NCBI RefSeq assembly: GCF_009852415.1 | Contig: NZ_WOXS01000002.1 | Location: 2,254,501 to 2,318,500, forward strand | Length of the DNA stretch: 64,000 nt | Direction of reading: 5' to 3' | Origin: Streptomyces sp. Tu 3180 | GTDB taxonomy: Bacteria > Actinomycetota > Actinomycetes > Streptomycetales > Streptomycetaceae | Shown: positions 35,280 through 44,650 of the stretch, one piece after another | How the letters are laid out: every line of letters begins with the position of its first letter | Numbering within the stretch: position 1 is the stretch's first letter | Position numbers and translations under genes: made by a program | The notes under the pieces: generated by a model | Database searches by the model: none | What the model saw: the letters and a program-made list of their open reading frames with translations, nothing else | What the model was told of the DNA's origin: nothing

Positions 35280-37835
35280 GTGATCCGCCACGACGCCCTG
35301 GACGCCCTTCCCGTGCGGGAGGCCCTGCCCGGGCTGACCGGCGCCCTCGACGCGCACGGCACCGCCGTGCTGGTGGCGCCGCCCGGCACCGGCAAGACGA
35401 CGCTGGTGCCGCCGGCGCTGGCGGGGCTGCTCGGTGACGGGCCCGCGCGGCGCGTGGTGGTCGCCGAACCGCGGCGGATCGCGGCCCGCGCGGCGGCGCG
35501 GCGGATGGCGTGGCTGCTGGGCGAGGAGGTCGGCGGGTCCGTCGGCTTCACCGTGCGCGGGGAGCGGGCGGTCGGCCGGCACACGCGCGTGGAGGTCGTC
35601 ACGACCGGTGTGCTCCTGCAGCGGTTGCAGCGCGACCAGGAGCTGACCGGGGTGGACGTGGTGGTGCTCGACGAGTGCCACGAGCGGCATCTGGACGCGG
35701 ACACCGCGGCGGCGTTCCTGTGGGACGTGCGCGAGGCGCTGCGCCCGGAGCTGCGGCTGGTGGCCGCGTCGGCGACGACGGACGCCGAGGGCTGGGCGCG
35801 GCTGCTGGGCGGCGCGCCGGTGGTCGAGGCGGCCGGTGCCGCGTTCCCCGTGGAGGTGGTGTGGGCGCCTCCCGCGCGTGCGGTGCGGCCGCCGCACGGC
35901 ACGCGGGTCGACCCGGCGCTGCTGACGCACGTGGCGTCGGTGGTGCGGCGGGCGCTGGCCGAGCGGGACGGGGACGTGCTGGTGTTCCTGCCGGGGGTGG
36001 GCGAGATCGCCCGGGTGGCCGGGCAGCTGGGGGATCTCGGCGGTGTCGAGGTGCTCCAGGTGCACGGGCGGGCCCCGGCGGCCGTGCAGGACGCGGTGCT
36101 GTCGCCCGGCGGGAGGCGCCGGGTGGTGCTGGCGACCTCGGTGGCGGAGTCGTCGCTGACGGTTCCGGGGGTGCGGGTGGTCGTGGACTCGGGGCTCGCG
36201 CGCGAGCCCCGGGTCGACCACGTGCGCGGGCTGAGCGCGCTGACGACGGTGCGGGCCTCGCAGGCGGCCGGCCGGCAGCGGGCGGGCCGGGCCGGACGTG
36301 AGGCGCCGGGTGCGGTGTACCGCTGCTGGGCGGAGGCGGAGGACGCGCGGCTGCCGCGGTTCCCCTCCCCCGAGATCAAGGTGGCCGACCTGACGGCGTT
36401 CGCGCTCCAGGCGGCGTGCTGGGGCGATCCCGACGCCTCCGGGCTGGCGCTGCTGGATCCCCCGCCGGGCGGGGCCATGGCGGCGGCCCGGGACGTCCTC
36501 GCGGCGATCGGGGCGGTCGGTCCCGACGGACGGGCCACGGAGCGGGGCGCGCGGCTCGCGCGGCTGGGGCTGCACCCCCGGCTGGGGCGGGCGCTGCTGG
36601 ACGCGGCACCGGTCGTGGGCGCCGGGCTCGCGGCCGAGGTGGTCGCGCTGATCGGTGAGGAGCCGCCCCGGGAGTACGGGGACGACCTCGCCGGTGCGCT
36701 GCGGGCCGCGCGGCGCGGCGGTGACGCGTACGCGGGGCGGTGGCGGGCGGAGGTGCGCAGGCTGCGCTCGCTCGCCCCGGAGGTCCCCGGGGCCCCGGAA
36801 GCCGCGGAGGTTCCCGGGCGGCCCGTCCACGGCCCCGGCTCCTCGCCGGTGCGGCCGGACGGGGAGGACGCCCGGATGGGGCTCGTGGCCGCGCTCGCCT
36901 TCCCCGAGCGGGTGGCCCGCGCGGACGGCGGCTCGTACCTGATGGTGTCCGGCACCCGTGCCGAGACGGACGCGGGGAGCGCACTGCGCGGTGCGCCCTG
37001 GATCGCGGTCGCCGTGGCCGACCGGCCCGTGGGGCGGGGGCACGCGCGCGTGCGGCTCGGCGCGGTCGTCGGCGAGGACGTCGCGCGCCGGGCGGCGGGG
37101 GCCCTGCTGGAGTCGCGCGAGGAGGTCCGCTGGGCCGACGGGGACGTCGTGGCGCGGCGGGTCGAGCGGCTGGGGGCGGTGGAGCTGGCCGTGCGGCCGC
37201 ACACCGGCGCCGACCCCTCGCTGGTGCGGGCGGCGCTGCTGGACGGTCTGCGGCGCGAGGGTTTCGGGCTGCTGCGGTGGCCGGCGGAGGCGGGCGTGCT
37301 GCGGCAGCGGATGGCGTTCCTGCACCGCCGGCTCGGCGAGCCGTGGCCCGACGTCTCGGACGAGGCGCTGCACGCGCGGGTGGAGGAGTGGCTGGAGCCG
37401 GAGCTCGGCCGTGCCCGCAGGCGGGCCGACCTCGCGCGGATCGACGCCGGGCGGGCGCTCGCGCGGCTGCTGCCCTGGGCCTCCGGCCAGGCCGTACGGC
37501 TCGACGAGCTCGCCCCCGAGCGGATCACCGTGCCCAGCGGGTCCGGGATCCGGATCGACTACTCCGACCCGGAGCAGCCGGTGCTGGCCGTGAAGCTCCA
37601 GGAGATGTTCGGGCTCCAGGAGTCGCCCCGGGTGGCCGGGGTGCCGCTGCTGGTGCACCTGCTGTCCCCGGCCGGGCGGCCGGCCGCCGTGACCGCCGAC
37701 CTCGCCTCCTTCTGGCGGGACGGTTACAGGGGCGTACGGGCCGAGCTGCGCGGGCGGTACCCCAGGCATCCGTGGCCGGAGGACCCGGCCACCGCCGAGC
37801 CGACCCGGCACACCAACGCGCGGCTCGGGCGGTGA
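35280..37835 (+). CDS. hrpB: ATP-dependent helicase HrpB
   Basis: 851-aa DEAH-type helicase. Motif I is LVAPPGTGKTTLVPPAL, Ia VVVAEPRRIAARAAARRMA, motif II VVLDECHERHLD (DECH), III VAASATTDAEGW and VI QAAGRQRAGRAGREAPGAVYRCW. The HrpB-specific C-terminal half follows to the end. It unwinds RNA or nucleic acid in an NTP-dependent way; its bacterial role is unclear. GTG 35280 lies 4 nt after the methyltransferase stop, so the two form an operon. A 21-bp hairpin closes it. Confidence 0.93.
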   Translation: MIRHDALDALPVREALPGLTGALDAHGTAVLVAPPGTGKTTLVPPALAGLLGDGPARRVVVAEPRRIAARAAARRMAWLLGEEVGGSVGFTVRGERAVGRHTRVEVVTTGVLLQRLQRDQELTGVDVVVLDECHERHLDADTAAAFLWDVREALRPELRLVAASATTDAEGWARLLGGAPVVEAAGAAFPVEVVWAPPARAVRPPHGTRVDPALLTHVASVVRRALAERDGDVLVFLPGVGEIARVAGQLGDLGGVEVLQVHGRAPAAVQDAVLSPGGRRRVVLATSVAESSLTVPGVRVVVDSGLAREPRVDHVRGLSALTTVRASQAAGRQRAGRAGREAPGAVYRCWAEAEDARLPRFPSPEIKVADLTAFALQAACWGDPDASGLALLDPPPGGAMAAARDVLAAIGAVGPDGRATERGARLARLGLHPRLGRALLDAAPVVGAGLAAEVVALIGEEPPREYGDDLAGALRAARRGGDAYAGRWRAEVRRLRSLAPEVPGAPEAAEVPGRPVHGPGSSPVRPDGEDARMGLVAALAFPERVARADGGSYLMVSGTRAETDAGSALRGAPWIAVAVADRPVGRGHARVRLGAVVGEDVARRAAGALLESREEVRWADGDVVARRVERLGAVELAVRPHTGADPSLVRAALLDGLRREGFGLLRWPAEAGVLRQRMAFLHRRLGEPWPDVSDEALHARVEEWLEPELGRARRRADLARIDAGRALARLLPWASGQAVRLDELAPERITVPSGSGIRIDYSDPEQPVLAVKLQEMFGLQESPRVAGVPLLVHLLSPAGRPAAVTADLASFWRDGYRGVRAELRGRYPRHPWPEDPATAEPTRHTNARLGR

Positions 37836-37865
37836 GCCGCTTCCGGTTCCGTCACCGGCCCGCAC

Positions 37866-37914
37866 ACGGGCGAGGGCGCCCCTCCGTCGTTCGCGGAGGG
37901 GCGCCCTCGCCCGT
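37866..37914. terminator. Bidirectional terminator between hrpB and the transglycosylase
   Basis: Perfect 21-bp inverted repeat (37866-37886 / 37894-37914) with a 7-nt TCGTTCG loop. Lies 30 nt from each of two convergent stop codons. Confidence 0.88.
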
Positions 37915-37945
37915 TGTTCCGGGTGTTCCGGTTGTTCCGGTGCGG

Positions 37946-39703
37946 TCAGGCGCCGGGGCTCGCCGAAGGGCTGGTGGACGGGGACGGGCCCGGTGACGCC
38001 GTCCCGGCCGCCGCCACGGTCAGTTCCACCGTGAGGGTGGCCCCGCCCGCGGTGGTGACGCGGAGCAGGAACGTGCCGGTGGTGTCGTCGGCGTACAGCT
38101 GCGGCAGCTTCAGCAGGCCGTCCGCGTCCGTCTCCAGGCCGCCGAGGGTGCGGACGGCCTTGCCGTCGGCGTCCTTGAAGTAGGGGCCCTTGTCGCTCGC
38201 GGTCGGGTCGTCGGCCGACCTGATCAGCGTGGCGGTGGCCGCGACCCCGTCGGCGGCGGCGCCGCCGCGGGTGGCCCTCATCTCGACCCGGTGCGCGAAC
38301 TCGCCGCCCGGGACGCAGGTGAGCGCCTCGTCGCCGGTGCGCACGAGGGTGTCGGCGGCGCGCTCGGTGACGGTGGCCCGGTAGTCGAGGCCCGGTACCG
38401 TCCGGCCGGCGACGGTGGCGCGGACCGTGACGTCGCCCGTCTTCTCGCCCGCCCGCAGGGCGGGTGCCACGGCGACGCCCGAGCTGTCGGTGACGACGGT
38501 GGCCACGCTCTCGCCGCCGGTGAAGGTGGTGTCGGTGTCGCCGAGAATGGTGAAGCGGATCCGCACCTTCGCCACGGCCCTGCCGGCGTCCGTCTCGGCG
38601 CGGGCGCCGATCCTCTCGGTGAAGGTGTCGCCCGCCATCGCGGTGAGCTTCCCGGTGCCGGCGTTCTCCAGGTGGTCCACCGTGTCGGTGGGCGTCTGCG
38701 GCGTGCCGGGCGGCGTCGGTGACGGGGAGGGCTTCTCGGGAGCGGGCGGGGCCGGCGGCTTGGAGCCCGGGCTGTCGCCGGCCGGCTTCCCGGGCTTGGC
38801 GCCCGGCTTGGTGCCGGGCTTGGGCGTCGAGGTGCCCGGCGCCGACGGGGTGGAGCCGGCCGTGCGGCCGTCGCTGCGGCCCACGGGCAGGGCGCCGGTG
38901 CCGTCCGGGATCTCGTGGGTGCCCTTGCGGTAGTACTCCAGCCACGACAGGACGGTGTTCAGGTAGTCCGTGGAGTTGTTGTAGCTGAGGATCGCCTTGT
39001 TGAGGTCGCCCTGGTCGGACAGGTCCCAGCCGAAGCGGCACAGGTAGTGGCCGGCCGCGAGCGCGGCGTCGTAGACGTTGTTGGGGTCCTCACGGCCGTC
39101 GCCGTTGCCGTCGCGGCCCGCCCACTCCCAGGTGGACGGGATGAACTGCATGGGGCCGACGGCGTTGTCGTAGCTGCTGTTGCCGTCGTACGCGCCGTCG
39201 TCGGTGTCCTTGATGAGCGCGAAGCCGTTGCCGTCGAGCTGCGGGCCGATGATCGGGCTGAGGGTGGTGCCGTCGGCGTCGACCCGGCCGCCGCGGGCCT
39301 GGCCGGACTCCACCTTGCCGATGGCCGCGAGCAGTTGCCAGGGCAGGTTGCAGCCGGGCTTCTTCTCGCGCAGCTCGGCCTCGGCCTTCTTGTAGGCGTC
39401 CAGGACGGTCGCCGGTATGCCGGCCTCGCTGCCGCCGGACACGCCCGGGCCGGTGCTCGCGGACGGGGAGGGACGGGGGCTGTTGAGCGGCGGCAGGTCC
39501 GTGTAGTAGGGCGAGTTGCCGGTCGCGCCGACGCCGTCGGCGCTCTTCTCGGGCGCGGGCGTGGCGTCCGCGGTGGTCTGTCCGCCCCCGCCGTCGACCG
39601 TCACCCCCGGAGCCTGGGACGCGGACAGGGCCGCGACCGCCGCCGCGGCCACGGCGGTGGTTGCGGCTCCCTTGCGCAGCCGCCTGCCGAATTGCGCCGC
39701 CAT
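37946..39703 (-). CDS. Secreted lytic transglycosylase-like protein
   Basis: 585 aa. The N-terminal RRLRKGAATTAVAAAAVAAL is a signal peptide. A Thr/Pro-rich spacer is followed by a transglycosylase domain (about residues 110-285): LPWQLLAAIGKVESG with the catalytic Glu, then AVGPMQFIPSTW and ALAAGHYLC. A Pro/Lys/Ser-rich linker with PGTKPGAKPGKP repeats leads to two immunoglobulin-like beta regions (about 375-560) and a Ser/Pro tail. It should cleave peptidoglycan glycan strands outside the membrane. ATG 39703 has GGAGGGG upstream. The beta regions may bind the wall. Confidence 0.88.
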   Translation of the reverse strand: MAAQFGRRLRKGAATTAVAAAAVAALSASQAPGVTVDGGGGQTTADATPAPEKSADGVGATGNSPYYTDLPPLNSPRPSPSASTGPGVSGGSEAGIPATVLDAYKKAEAELREKKPGCNLPWQLLAAIGKVESGQARGGRVDADGTTLSPIIGPQLDGNGFALIKDTDDGAYDGNSSYDNAVGPMQFIPSTWEWAGRDGNGDGREDPNNVYDAALAAGHYLCRFGWDLSDQGDLNKAILSYNNSTDYLNTVLSWLEYYRKGTHEIPDGTGALPVGRSDGRTAGSTPSAPGTSTPKPGTKPGAKPGKPAGDSPGSKPPAPPAPEKPSPSPTPPGTPQTPTDTVDHLENAGTGKLTAMAGDTFTERIGARAETDAGRAVAKVRIRFTILGDTDTTFTGGESVATVVTDSSGVAVAPALRAGEKTGDVTVRATVAGRTVPGLDYRATVTERAADTLVRTGDEALTCVPGGEFAHRVEMRATRGGAAADGVAATATLIRSADDPTASDKGPYFKDADGKAVRTLGGLETDADGLLKLPQLYADDTTGTFLLRVTTAGGATLTVELTVAAAGTASPGPSPSTSPSASPGA

Positions 39704-40033
39704 AGAGTGAACCCCTCCCGTGAACGCCGGAGCGTCCGTCGCCGTCTTCGTATCCGCCCTGTTGTGACGATCCACCCGCCTCACCGGTTGTCCTCGGCGG
39801 GCGTGAATGTTTTCCGTTGTCCTCCGTACGCGCCCGTTCGTCCCGCGCCCGGACACGACGGCCCTCGTGACCCTACGACAACTTCCTTTGCCCGGACACC
39901 CGTTCATGCCCGGTATTCACCCATTGGCCATGTTCGTGCGTGACCGGTGACGCTGCGGGGCGTCCCGCATACTGGGGTTCGCCGATCGCCGGGGCTCGCC
40001 GGTCCCCGCCGACGTCCGCCGCGAGGAGACGCG
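39704..40033. other. Intergenic, 330 nt, upstream of two divergent genes
   Basis: On the minus strand a TAGGGT hexamer near 39870 may be a -10 box for the transglycosylase gene; its leader would be about 160 nt. I compared this leader with the ydaO c-di-AMP riboswitch, known upstream of some Streptomyces wall hydrolases, and did not find a convincing match. On the plus strand a GAGGAG precedes the DUF4184 start. Confidence 0.4.
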
Positions 40034-40894
40034 TTGCCGTTCACACTGAGCCATGCGGCGGCGGTGCTGCCCGCCGTGCGCACCGACGGGGCCGGTCGTG
40101 GCCCGCTGGTTCCGGCCGTGCTCGTCGCGGGTTCCTCCGCTCCCGACATGACCTACTACGCGGCGAGCGTCCTGTCCGGGGCGATGGAGTTCGGGGACGT
40201 CACGCACTCCTTCCCGGGTGTGTTCACGATCGACGTGCTCGTCGCCTGGGCGCTGGTGGGTCTGTGGCTGCTGGTGCGCGAACCGCTGGTGGCGCTGGGG
40301 CCGCGGGCCCGGCAGGGGCGGGCGGCCGCCCTGCTGCGCTGCGGGGCGCCACGCGCGCGCGTGCGGCCGTCCCTGGTGCTGCGCTGGTACGTCTCGGCGG
40401 TGCTCGGCGCGCTGACGCACGTCGTGTGGGACGCCTTCACCCACCTCGACCGGTGGGGGATGCGGGTGTTCCCCGTGCTCGGCGAGAAGGTGGCGGGCTC
40501 ACCCCTGTACTGGTACCTGCAGTACGGCGGTTCGGCGGTGGCCGCGCTGGTGATCGCCGTGTTCGTGGTGCGGGCGCTGCGCCGGATGCCCCGGTCCGCC
40601 GCGCCGGCGGGAGTACCGGTGCTGTCGGTCGCGGACCGGTGGTGGGCCGCCGCGCTGCTCGGCGGCTGCGCGCTGGCGGCGGCGGTGCAGCGGGCCTCGC
40701 GGTGGTGGGCCTTCCAGGGGGCGACCGCGAAACCCTGGGAGCTGGTCCCGACGGTGTGCTTCGGGGCGGGCGCCGGGCTCGTCCTCGCGTTGCCGGTCTA
40801 CGCGGTGGCCGTCAGGGCGTGGCGTCCGGTCCCGGCCGCGCAGGGCCCTGGAGGCGCCGGTACGCGGCGGCCGGACCGTACGACCGCACGCTGA
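40034..40894 (+). CDS. DUF4184 membrane protein
   Basis: 286 aa. The N-terminus LPFTLSHAAAVLPAVR is the DUF4184 hallmark, followed by VAGSSAPDMTYY, the His/Asp-rich SALTHVVWDAFTHLDRWG-like segment (about residue 130) and six or so membrane helices. The His and Asp residues resemble metal-binding sites of the LexA-regulated YdjM/DUF457 hydrolase-like families; function is unknown. TTG 40034 is chosen because GAGGAG lies a few bases upstream and the conserved sequence starts there. The last 83 bases overlap the convergent hypothetical gene. Confidence 0.82.
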   Translation: MPFTLSHAAAVLPAVRTDGAGRGPLVPAVLVAGSSAPDMTYYAASVLSGAMEFGDVTHSFPGVFTIDVLVAWALVGLWLLVREPLVALGPRARQGRAAALLRCGAPRARVRPSLVLRWYVSAVLGALTHVVWDAFTHLDRWGMRVFPVLGEKVAGSPLYWYLQYGGSAVAALVIAVFVVRALRRMPRSAAPAGVPVLSVADRWWAAALLGGCALAAAVQRASRWWAFQGATAKPWELVPTVCFGAGAGLVLALPVYAVAVRAWRPVPAAQGPGGAGTRRPDRTTAR

Positions 40895-41255
40895 GGGTCT
40901 CGCCGGCCGCGACGAACACGGTGATCGTGCGGACCGGACGGGACCGGGGCAGCAGGGTGAGGGCGAGCGTGAGGCAGTCGCGGGCCAGCTCGGCCCACAG
41001 CCGCCAGGGCGGCGGCGCGCCGGGGCGTACGGGGCGCGCGGCGGTGGCCGCGCGGTCGGTGTGCCACCGGCCGTCGGTGACGCGGCGGCCGAGGTCCGCC
41101 GTGGCGTGCCGCAGCGTGGCTGCGCGGGTGGCGGGGGTGCGGGCGGTGCTTGCGGCGGCCGCGAAGACCGGAACCGGCGGAAACGCCTCGAGGGTGGGTC
41201 CGTCGGTGCCGGCCCGCGGGGGTGCCGCTCTGCGGTGAAGCATGCGTATACCCAT
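40812..41255 (-). CDS. Hypothetical protein next to polA
   Basis: 147 aa, no recognised domain. The sequence is Ala/Arg-rich: TLEAFPPVPVFAAAASTAR, ATLRHATADLGRRVTDGRW, and a hydrophobic stretch WAELARDCLTLALTLLPRS near residue 100 followed by RTITVFVAAGETLSVRSYGP. The frame has coding-like third positions over most of its length and overlaps the end of the DUF4184 gene tail to tail. Start could be 41264, 41255 or 41243. Convergent overlap makes this less certain than its neighbours. Confidence 0.6.
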   Translation of the reverse strand: MGIRMLHRRAAPPRAGTDGPTLEAFPPVPVFAAAASTARTPATRAATLRHATADLGRRVTDGRWHTDRAATAARPVRPGAPPPWRLWAELARDCLTLALTLLPRSRPVRTITVFVAAGETLSVRSYGPAAAYRRLQGPARPGPDATP

Positions 41256-41608
41256 GCCCCGCATCCTGGCGGGCGAGCCTGCGCGGGGCCGCCTCGCGGG
41301 GGCCACGCGGGTGAAGAGCGGTGCGGGGGGGGTGGGCGGCACGAGGGTCCGGGGCGGACGTCGTCCCCGGCCCGGCGGATGCCGGTGACCGCGGGTGCAC
41401 GGCCGGCCGGACATCGCCGGACCGCGCCCCCTGCGGCCGAGCCCGCCCGAGACCGGCCGGGGCCGCCCGAGACCGCCCGGGGCGCGGCCCGCCGGGCGGC
41501 ACCGGACCGCGCCCCCGCGGGTGCGCGCCGCCGCGGCGGGCGGGAGCGGCCGGGGCGGGAGGGACGGCCGGCCTCTCCGGTCTCCCACCCCGCACCCGCC
41601 CGGGAGGG
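41256..41608. other. Intergenic, 353 nt
   Basis: Very GC-rich. An eight-G run occurs near 41330. Several GCCGCCC/GGGCGGC inverted pieces may form a terminator for polA, but none is a long perfect hairpin. No gene supported. Confidence 0.4.
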
Positions 41609-44335
41609 CTAGTGCGCGGCCGACTCCCAGTCGCTGCCCGCGCCCACCGAGACGCCCAGGGGGACGCGGAGCCGGACCGCGTCCGCCATTTCGCGGCGGA
41701 CCAGTTCCTCCACGGCCGGCCGCTCGCCGGGGGCGACCTCCAGGACGATCTCGTCGTGGACCTGCAGGAGCATCCGGGACGTCAGGCCCGCCTCCCGCAG
41801 CGCGCCGTCCACCTTCAGCATGGCGATCTTGACGATGTCCGCGGCCGTGCCCTGGATCGGCGCGTTCAGGGCCATGCGCTCGGCCGCCTCGCGGCGCTGG
41901 CGGTTGTCGCTGTTGAGGTCGGGCAGGTAGCGGCGGCGGCCGAAGAGCGTCGCCGTGTAGCCGGTCGCCCTCGCCTCGTCCACGACCCGGCGCAGGTAGT
42001 CCCGCACCCCGCCGAACCGCTCGAAGTAGGCGTCCATCAGCGCACGCGCCTCGGCCGCCTCGATGCTGAGCTGCTGGGAGAGGCCGAAGGCCGACAGACC
42101 GTACGCCAGGCCGTACGACATCGCCTTGATCTTGCGGCGCATCTCCGCGTCCACGGCGGACGGGTCGACGGAGAACACCCGCGCGGCCGCCGTGGTGTGC
42201 AGGTCCTCGCCCGAGGTGAACGCCTCGATCAGGCCGGCGTCCTCGGAGAGGTGGGCCATCACGCGCAGTTCGATCTGGCTGTAGTCGGCGGTGAGGAGGC
42301 ACTCGAAGCCCTCGCCGACGACGAAGCCGCGGCGGATGGCGCGGCCCTCGTCCGTGCGGACCGGGATGTTCTGCAGGTTCGGGTCGGTCGAGGAGAGCCG
42401 GCCGGTGGCGGCGACCGTCTGGTTGAACGTGGTGTGGATGCGGCCGTCCGCGGCGATCGTCTTGATCAGGCCCTCGACGGTGACGCGCAGCTTCGCCTGC
42501 TCGCGGTGGCGGAGCATGATCACCGGCAGTTCGTTGTCGGTCTGCGTGGCGAGCCAGGCCAGCGCGTCGGCGTCCGTGGTGTAGCCGGTCTTCGTCTTCT
42601 TCGTCTTCGGCAGGGCCAGCTCGCCGAAGAGGACCTCCTGGAGCTGCTTGGGCGAGCCCAGGTTGAACTCGTGCCCCGCCGCCGCGTGCGCCTCCTTCAC
42701 CGCCTGCTGCACGGCGCCCGCGAACATCTGCTCCATGGCCTCCAGGTGGGTCCGGTCGGCGGCGATGCCGTGCCGCTCCATGCGGGCCAGCAGCGCCGAC
42801 GTCGGCAGCTCCATGTCCCGCAGCAGGTCCGCCGCGCCCACCTCCTCGAGGCGGCCCTCGAAGGCCTCCCCCAGGTCGAGGATCGCGCGGGCCTGCACCA
42901 TCAGCGCCTCGGCCTCGGCCCCGTCGTCCGCGCCGAAGGCGAGCTGCCCGTCGGGGGCGGCGGCGGGCGCCAGCTCGCGGTGCAGGTACTCCAGGGACAG
43001 CGCGTCCAGGTCGAAGGAGCGGCGGCCCGGCTTGACCAGGTACGCGGCGAGGGCGGTGTCCATGGTGACGCCCTCGACGCTCCAGCCGTGCTCGGCGAAG
43101 ACCCGCATCGCGCCCTTGGCGTCGTGGAACACCTTGGGGCGGTCCGCGTCGGCGAGCCAGGCGGCGAACGCCCGCTCGTCGGCCTCGTCCAGCTCGGCCG
43201 GGTCGAACCAGGCGGCCGGGCCGGCGGTCGTGGCCAGCGCGACCTCGGCGACCGAGCCGGTGCCCAGCGCCCAGGTGCCGACGGTGGCGACGCCGAGGGG
43301 CCCGGTGCCGTGCTCGGTGAGCCAGCCGGCCAGCTCGCCCGTGCCCAGGACGGTGCCGTCCAGCTCCACGCCGTCCGCGACGACCGGGGTGGCCTCGGCC
43401 TGCTCCCCGCCCGGGTCGACGGCGAAGAGGCGCTCGCGCAGCGACGGGTTCCTGATCTCCAGGGTGTCCAGGATCATCGCCACGGCCTTGCGGTCGTAGG
43501 CGGTCCGCTCCAGGTCGAGGACGCCCTTGGGCAGCTCGACCTGCCGCTCCAGCTCGGTGAGCCGGCGGTTGAGCTTGACCGACTCCAGGTGGTCGCGCAG
43601 GTTCTGCCCGGCCTTGCCCTTGACCTCGTCGACGCGCTCGACCAGCTCGGCGAAGGAACCGAACTGGTTGATCCACTTCGCGGCCGTCTTCTCGCCGACG
43701 CCGGGGATGCCCGGCAGGTTGTCGGACGGGTCGCCGCGCAGCGCCGCGAAGTCGGGGTACTGCGCGGGCGTCAGCCCGTACTTCTCGACCACCTTCTCCG
43801 GGGTGAACCGGGTCAGCTCGGAGACGCCCTTCGTCGGGTACAGCACCGTGGTGTGCTCGGAGACCAGCTGGAAGGAGTCCCGGTCGCCGGTGACGATCAG
43901 CACCTCGAAGCCCTCGGCCTCGGCCTGGGTGGCGAGCGTGGCGATGACGTCGTCCGCCTCGTACCCCTCGACGGCGAAGCGCGGGGCGTGCATCGCGTCG
44001 AGCAGCTCGCCGATCAGCTGGACCTGGCCCTTGAACTCGTCCGGGGTCTTGGAGCGGTTCGCCTTGTACTCGGTGAACTCCTCGGACCGCCAGGTCTTGC
44101 GGGAGACGTCGAAGGCGACCGCGAAGTGCGTGGGCGCCTCGTCGCGCAGCGTGTTGGCCAGCATCGACGCGAAGCCGTAGACGGCGTTCGTCGGCTGGCC
44201 CGTCGCGGTGGTGAAGTTCTCCGCGGGCAGCGCGAAGAACGCGCGGTAGGCCAGCGAGTGCCCGTCCATGAGCATCAGTCGCGGACGAGTCCCGCCGGAG
44301 GTCTGGTCGGTCTTCTTCGATGCTGTCTCTGCCAC
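41609..44335 (-). CDS. polA: DNA polymerase I
   Basis: 908 aa. The 5'-3' exonuclease domain (about residues 20-310) has LMLMDGHSLAYRAFFA, YEADDVIATLA, VTGDRDSFQL and GIPGVGEKTAAKW. A middle 3'-5' exonuclease-like fold (about 330-520) lacks most acidic catalytic residues, as in other actinobacteria. The polymerase domain has motif A LTADYSQIELRVMAHLS, motif B RRKIKAMSYGLAYGLS and motif C LQVHDEIVLEV. Works in repair synthesis and Okazaki fragment maturation. GTG 44335 is chosen for a promoter-like element ending 7 nt upstream. The frame is open further upstream but through tandem repeats. Confidence 0.95.
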   Translation of the reverse strand: MAETASKKTDQTSGGTRPRLMLMDGHSLAYRAFFALPAENFTTATGQPTNAVYGFASMLANTLRDEAPTHFAVAFDVSRKTWRSEEFTEYKANRSKTPDEFKGQVQLIGELLDAMHAPRFAVEGYEADDVIATLATQAEAEGFEVLIVTGDRDSFQLVSEHTTVLYPTKGVSELTRFTPEKVVEKYGLTPAQYPDFAALRGDPSDNLPGIPGVGEKTAAKWINQFGSFAELVERVDEVKGKAGQNLRDHLESVKLNRRLTELERQVELPKGVLDLERTAYDRKAVAMILDTLEIRNPSLRERLFAVDPGGEQAEATPVVADGVELDGTVLGTGELAGWLTEHGTGPLGVATVGTWALGTGSVAEVALATTAGPAAWFDPAELDEADERAFAAWLADADRPKVFHDAKGAMRVFAEHGWSVEGVTMDTALAAYLVKPGRRSFDLDALSLEYLHRELAPAAAPDGQLAFGADDGAEAEALMVQARAILDLGEAFEGRLEEVGAADLLRDMELPTSALLARMERHGIAADRTHLEAMEQMFAGAVQQAVKEAHAAAGHEFNLGSPKQLQEVLFGELALPKTKKTKTGYTTDADALAWLATQTDNELPVIMLRHREQAKLRVTVEGLIKTIAADGRIHTTFNQTVAATGRLSSTDPNLQNIPVRTDEGRAIRRGFVVGEGFECLLTADYSQIELRVMAHLSEDAGLIEAFTSGEDLHTTAAARVFSVDPSAVDAEMRRKIKAMSYGLAYGLSAFGLSQQLSIEAAEARALMDAYFERFGGVRDYLRRVVDEARATGYTATLFGRRRYLPDLNSDNRQRREAAERMALNAPIQGTAADIVKIAMLKVDGALREAGLTSRMLLQVHDEIVLEVAPGERPAVEELVRREMADAVRLRVPLGVSVGAGSDWESAAH

Positions 44336-44342
44336 GCCCCCG

Positions 44343-44365
44343 ATCCTGCCACGCCCCACCGACAC
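44343..44365 (-). promoter_or_regulatory. PafBC-like promoter variant of polA
   Basis: Minus strand: GTGTCGGTG (44357-44365), 8 nt, CAGGAT (44343-44348), then 7 nt to the GTG start. Same 9-8-6-7 spacing as ogt with 8 of 9 bases in the upper element, but the -10 begins with C rather than T. Damage control is inferred. Confidence 0.5.
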
Positions 44366-44438
44366 TCGGCCCCGTCCCCACACCGCCGGGCCCTCGCGCG
44401 CCACGCCGCGGGGCCGCCGTCCGCGCCCACCGCCGAGT

Positions 44439-44504
44439 CCCGTCGCATCCGGCCCGCCCGCCCGTCGCATCCAGCCCACCCGCCCGTCGCATCCAGCCCA
44501 CCCG
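44439..44504. repeat. Three tandem copies of a 22-nt unit
   Basis: Copies at 44439-44460, 44461-44482 and 44483-44504. The last two are identical; the first differs at two positions. Core is CCCGTCGCATCC. It lies between the divergent polA and molybdopterin oxidoreductase genes and could vary in number between strains. Confidence 0.85.
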
Positions 44505-44650
44505 TCACCTCCGCCCGGCCCGTCCCTCCCGCCATGCGCCCTCGTGCCCGTCCGCCCGCGCCCACGGACCGGTCCCCGCCGGGCGGACCGCCCGGCGGTC
44601 CGGGCCGCGCAGCCTCCGCTTCCGCCCCCGGGCCCGCCCGGCCACGGTCG

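Noticed and set aside
35025..39041. Very long minus-strand open frame opposite hrpB
   Set aside because: It has no family features; it is a mirror of the GC-rich third positions of hrpB and of the transglycosylase gene on overlapping strands.
39704..39950. ydaO c-di-AMP riboswitch before the transglycosylase
   Set aside because: Some Streptomyces wall hydrolases have one, but I could not match the conserved elements in this leader.
41609..44501. Upstream extension of polA beyond GTG 44335
   Set aside because: The frame is open, but the extra sequence codes the tandem repeat and low-complexity residues and has no similarity to polymerase I.
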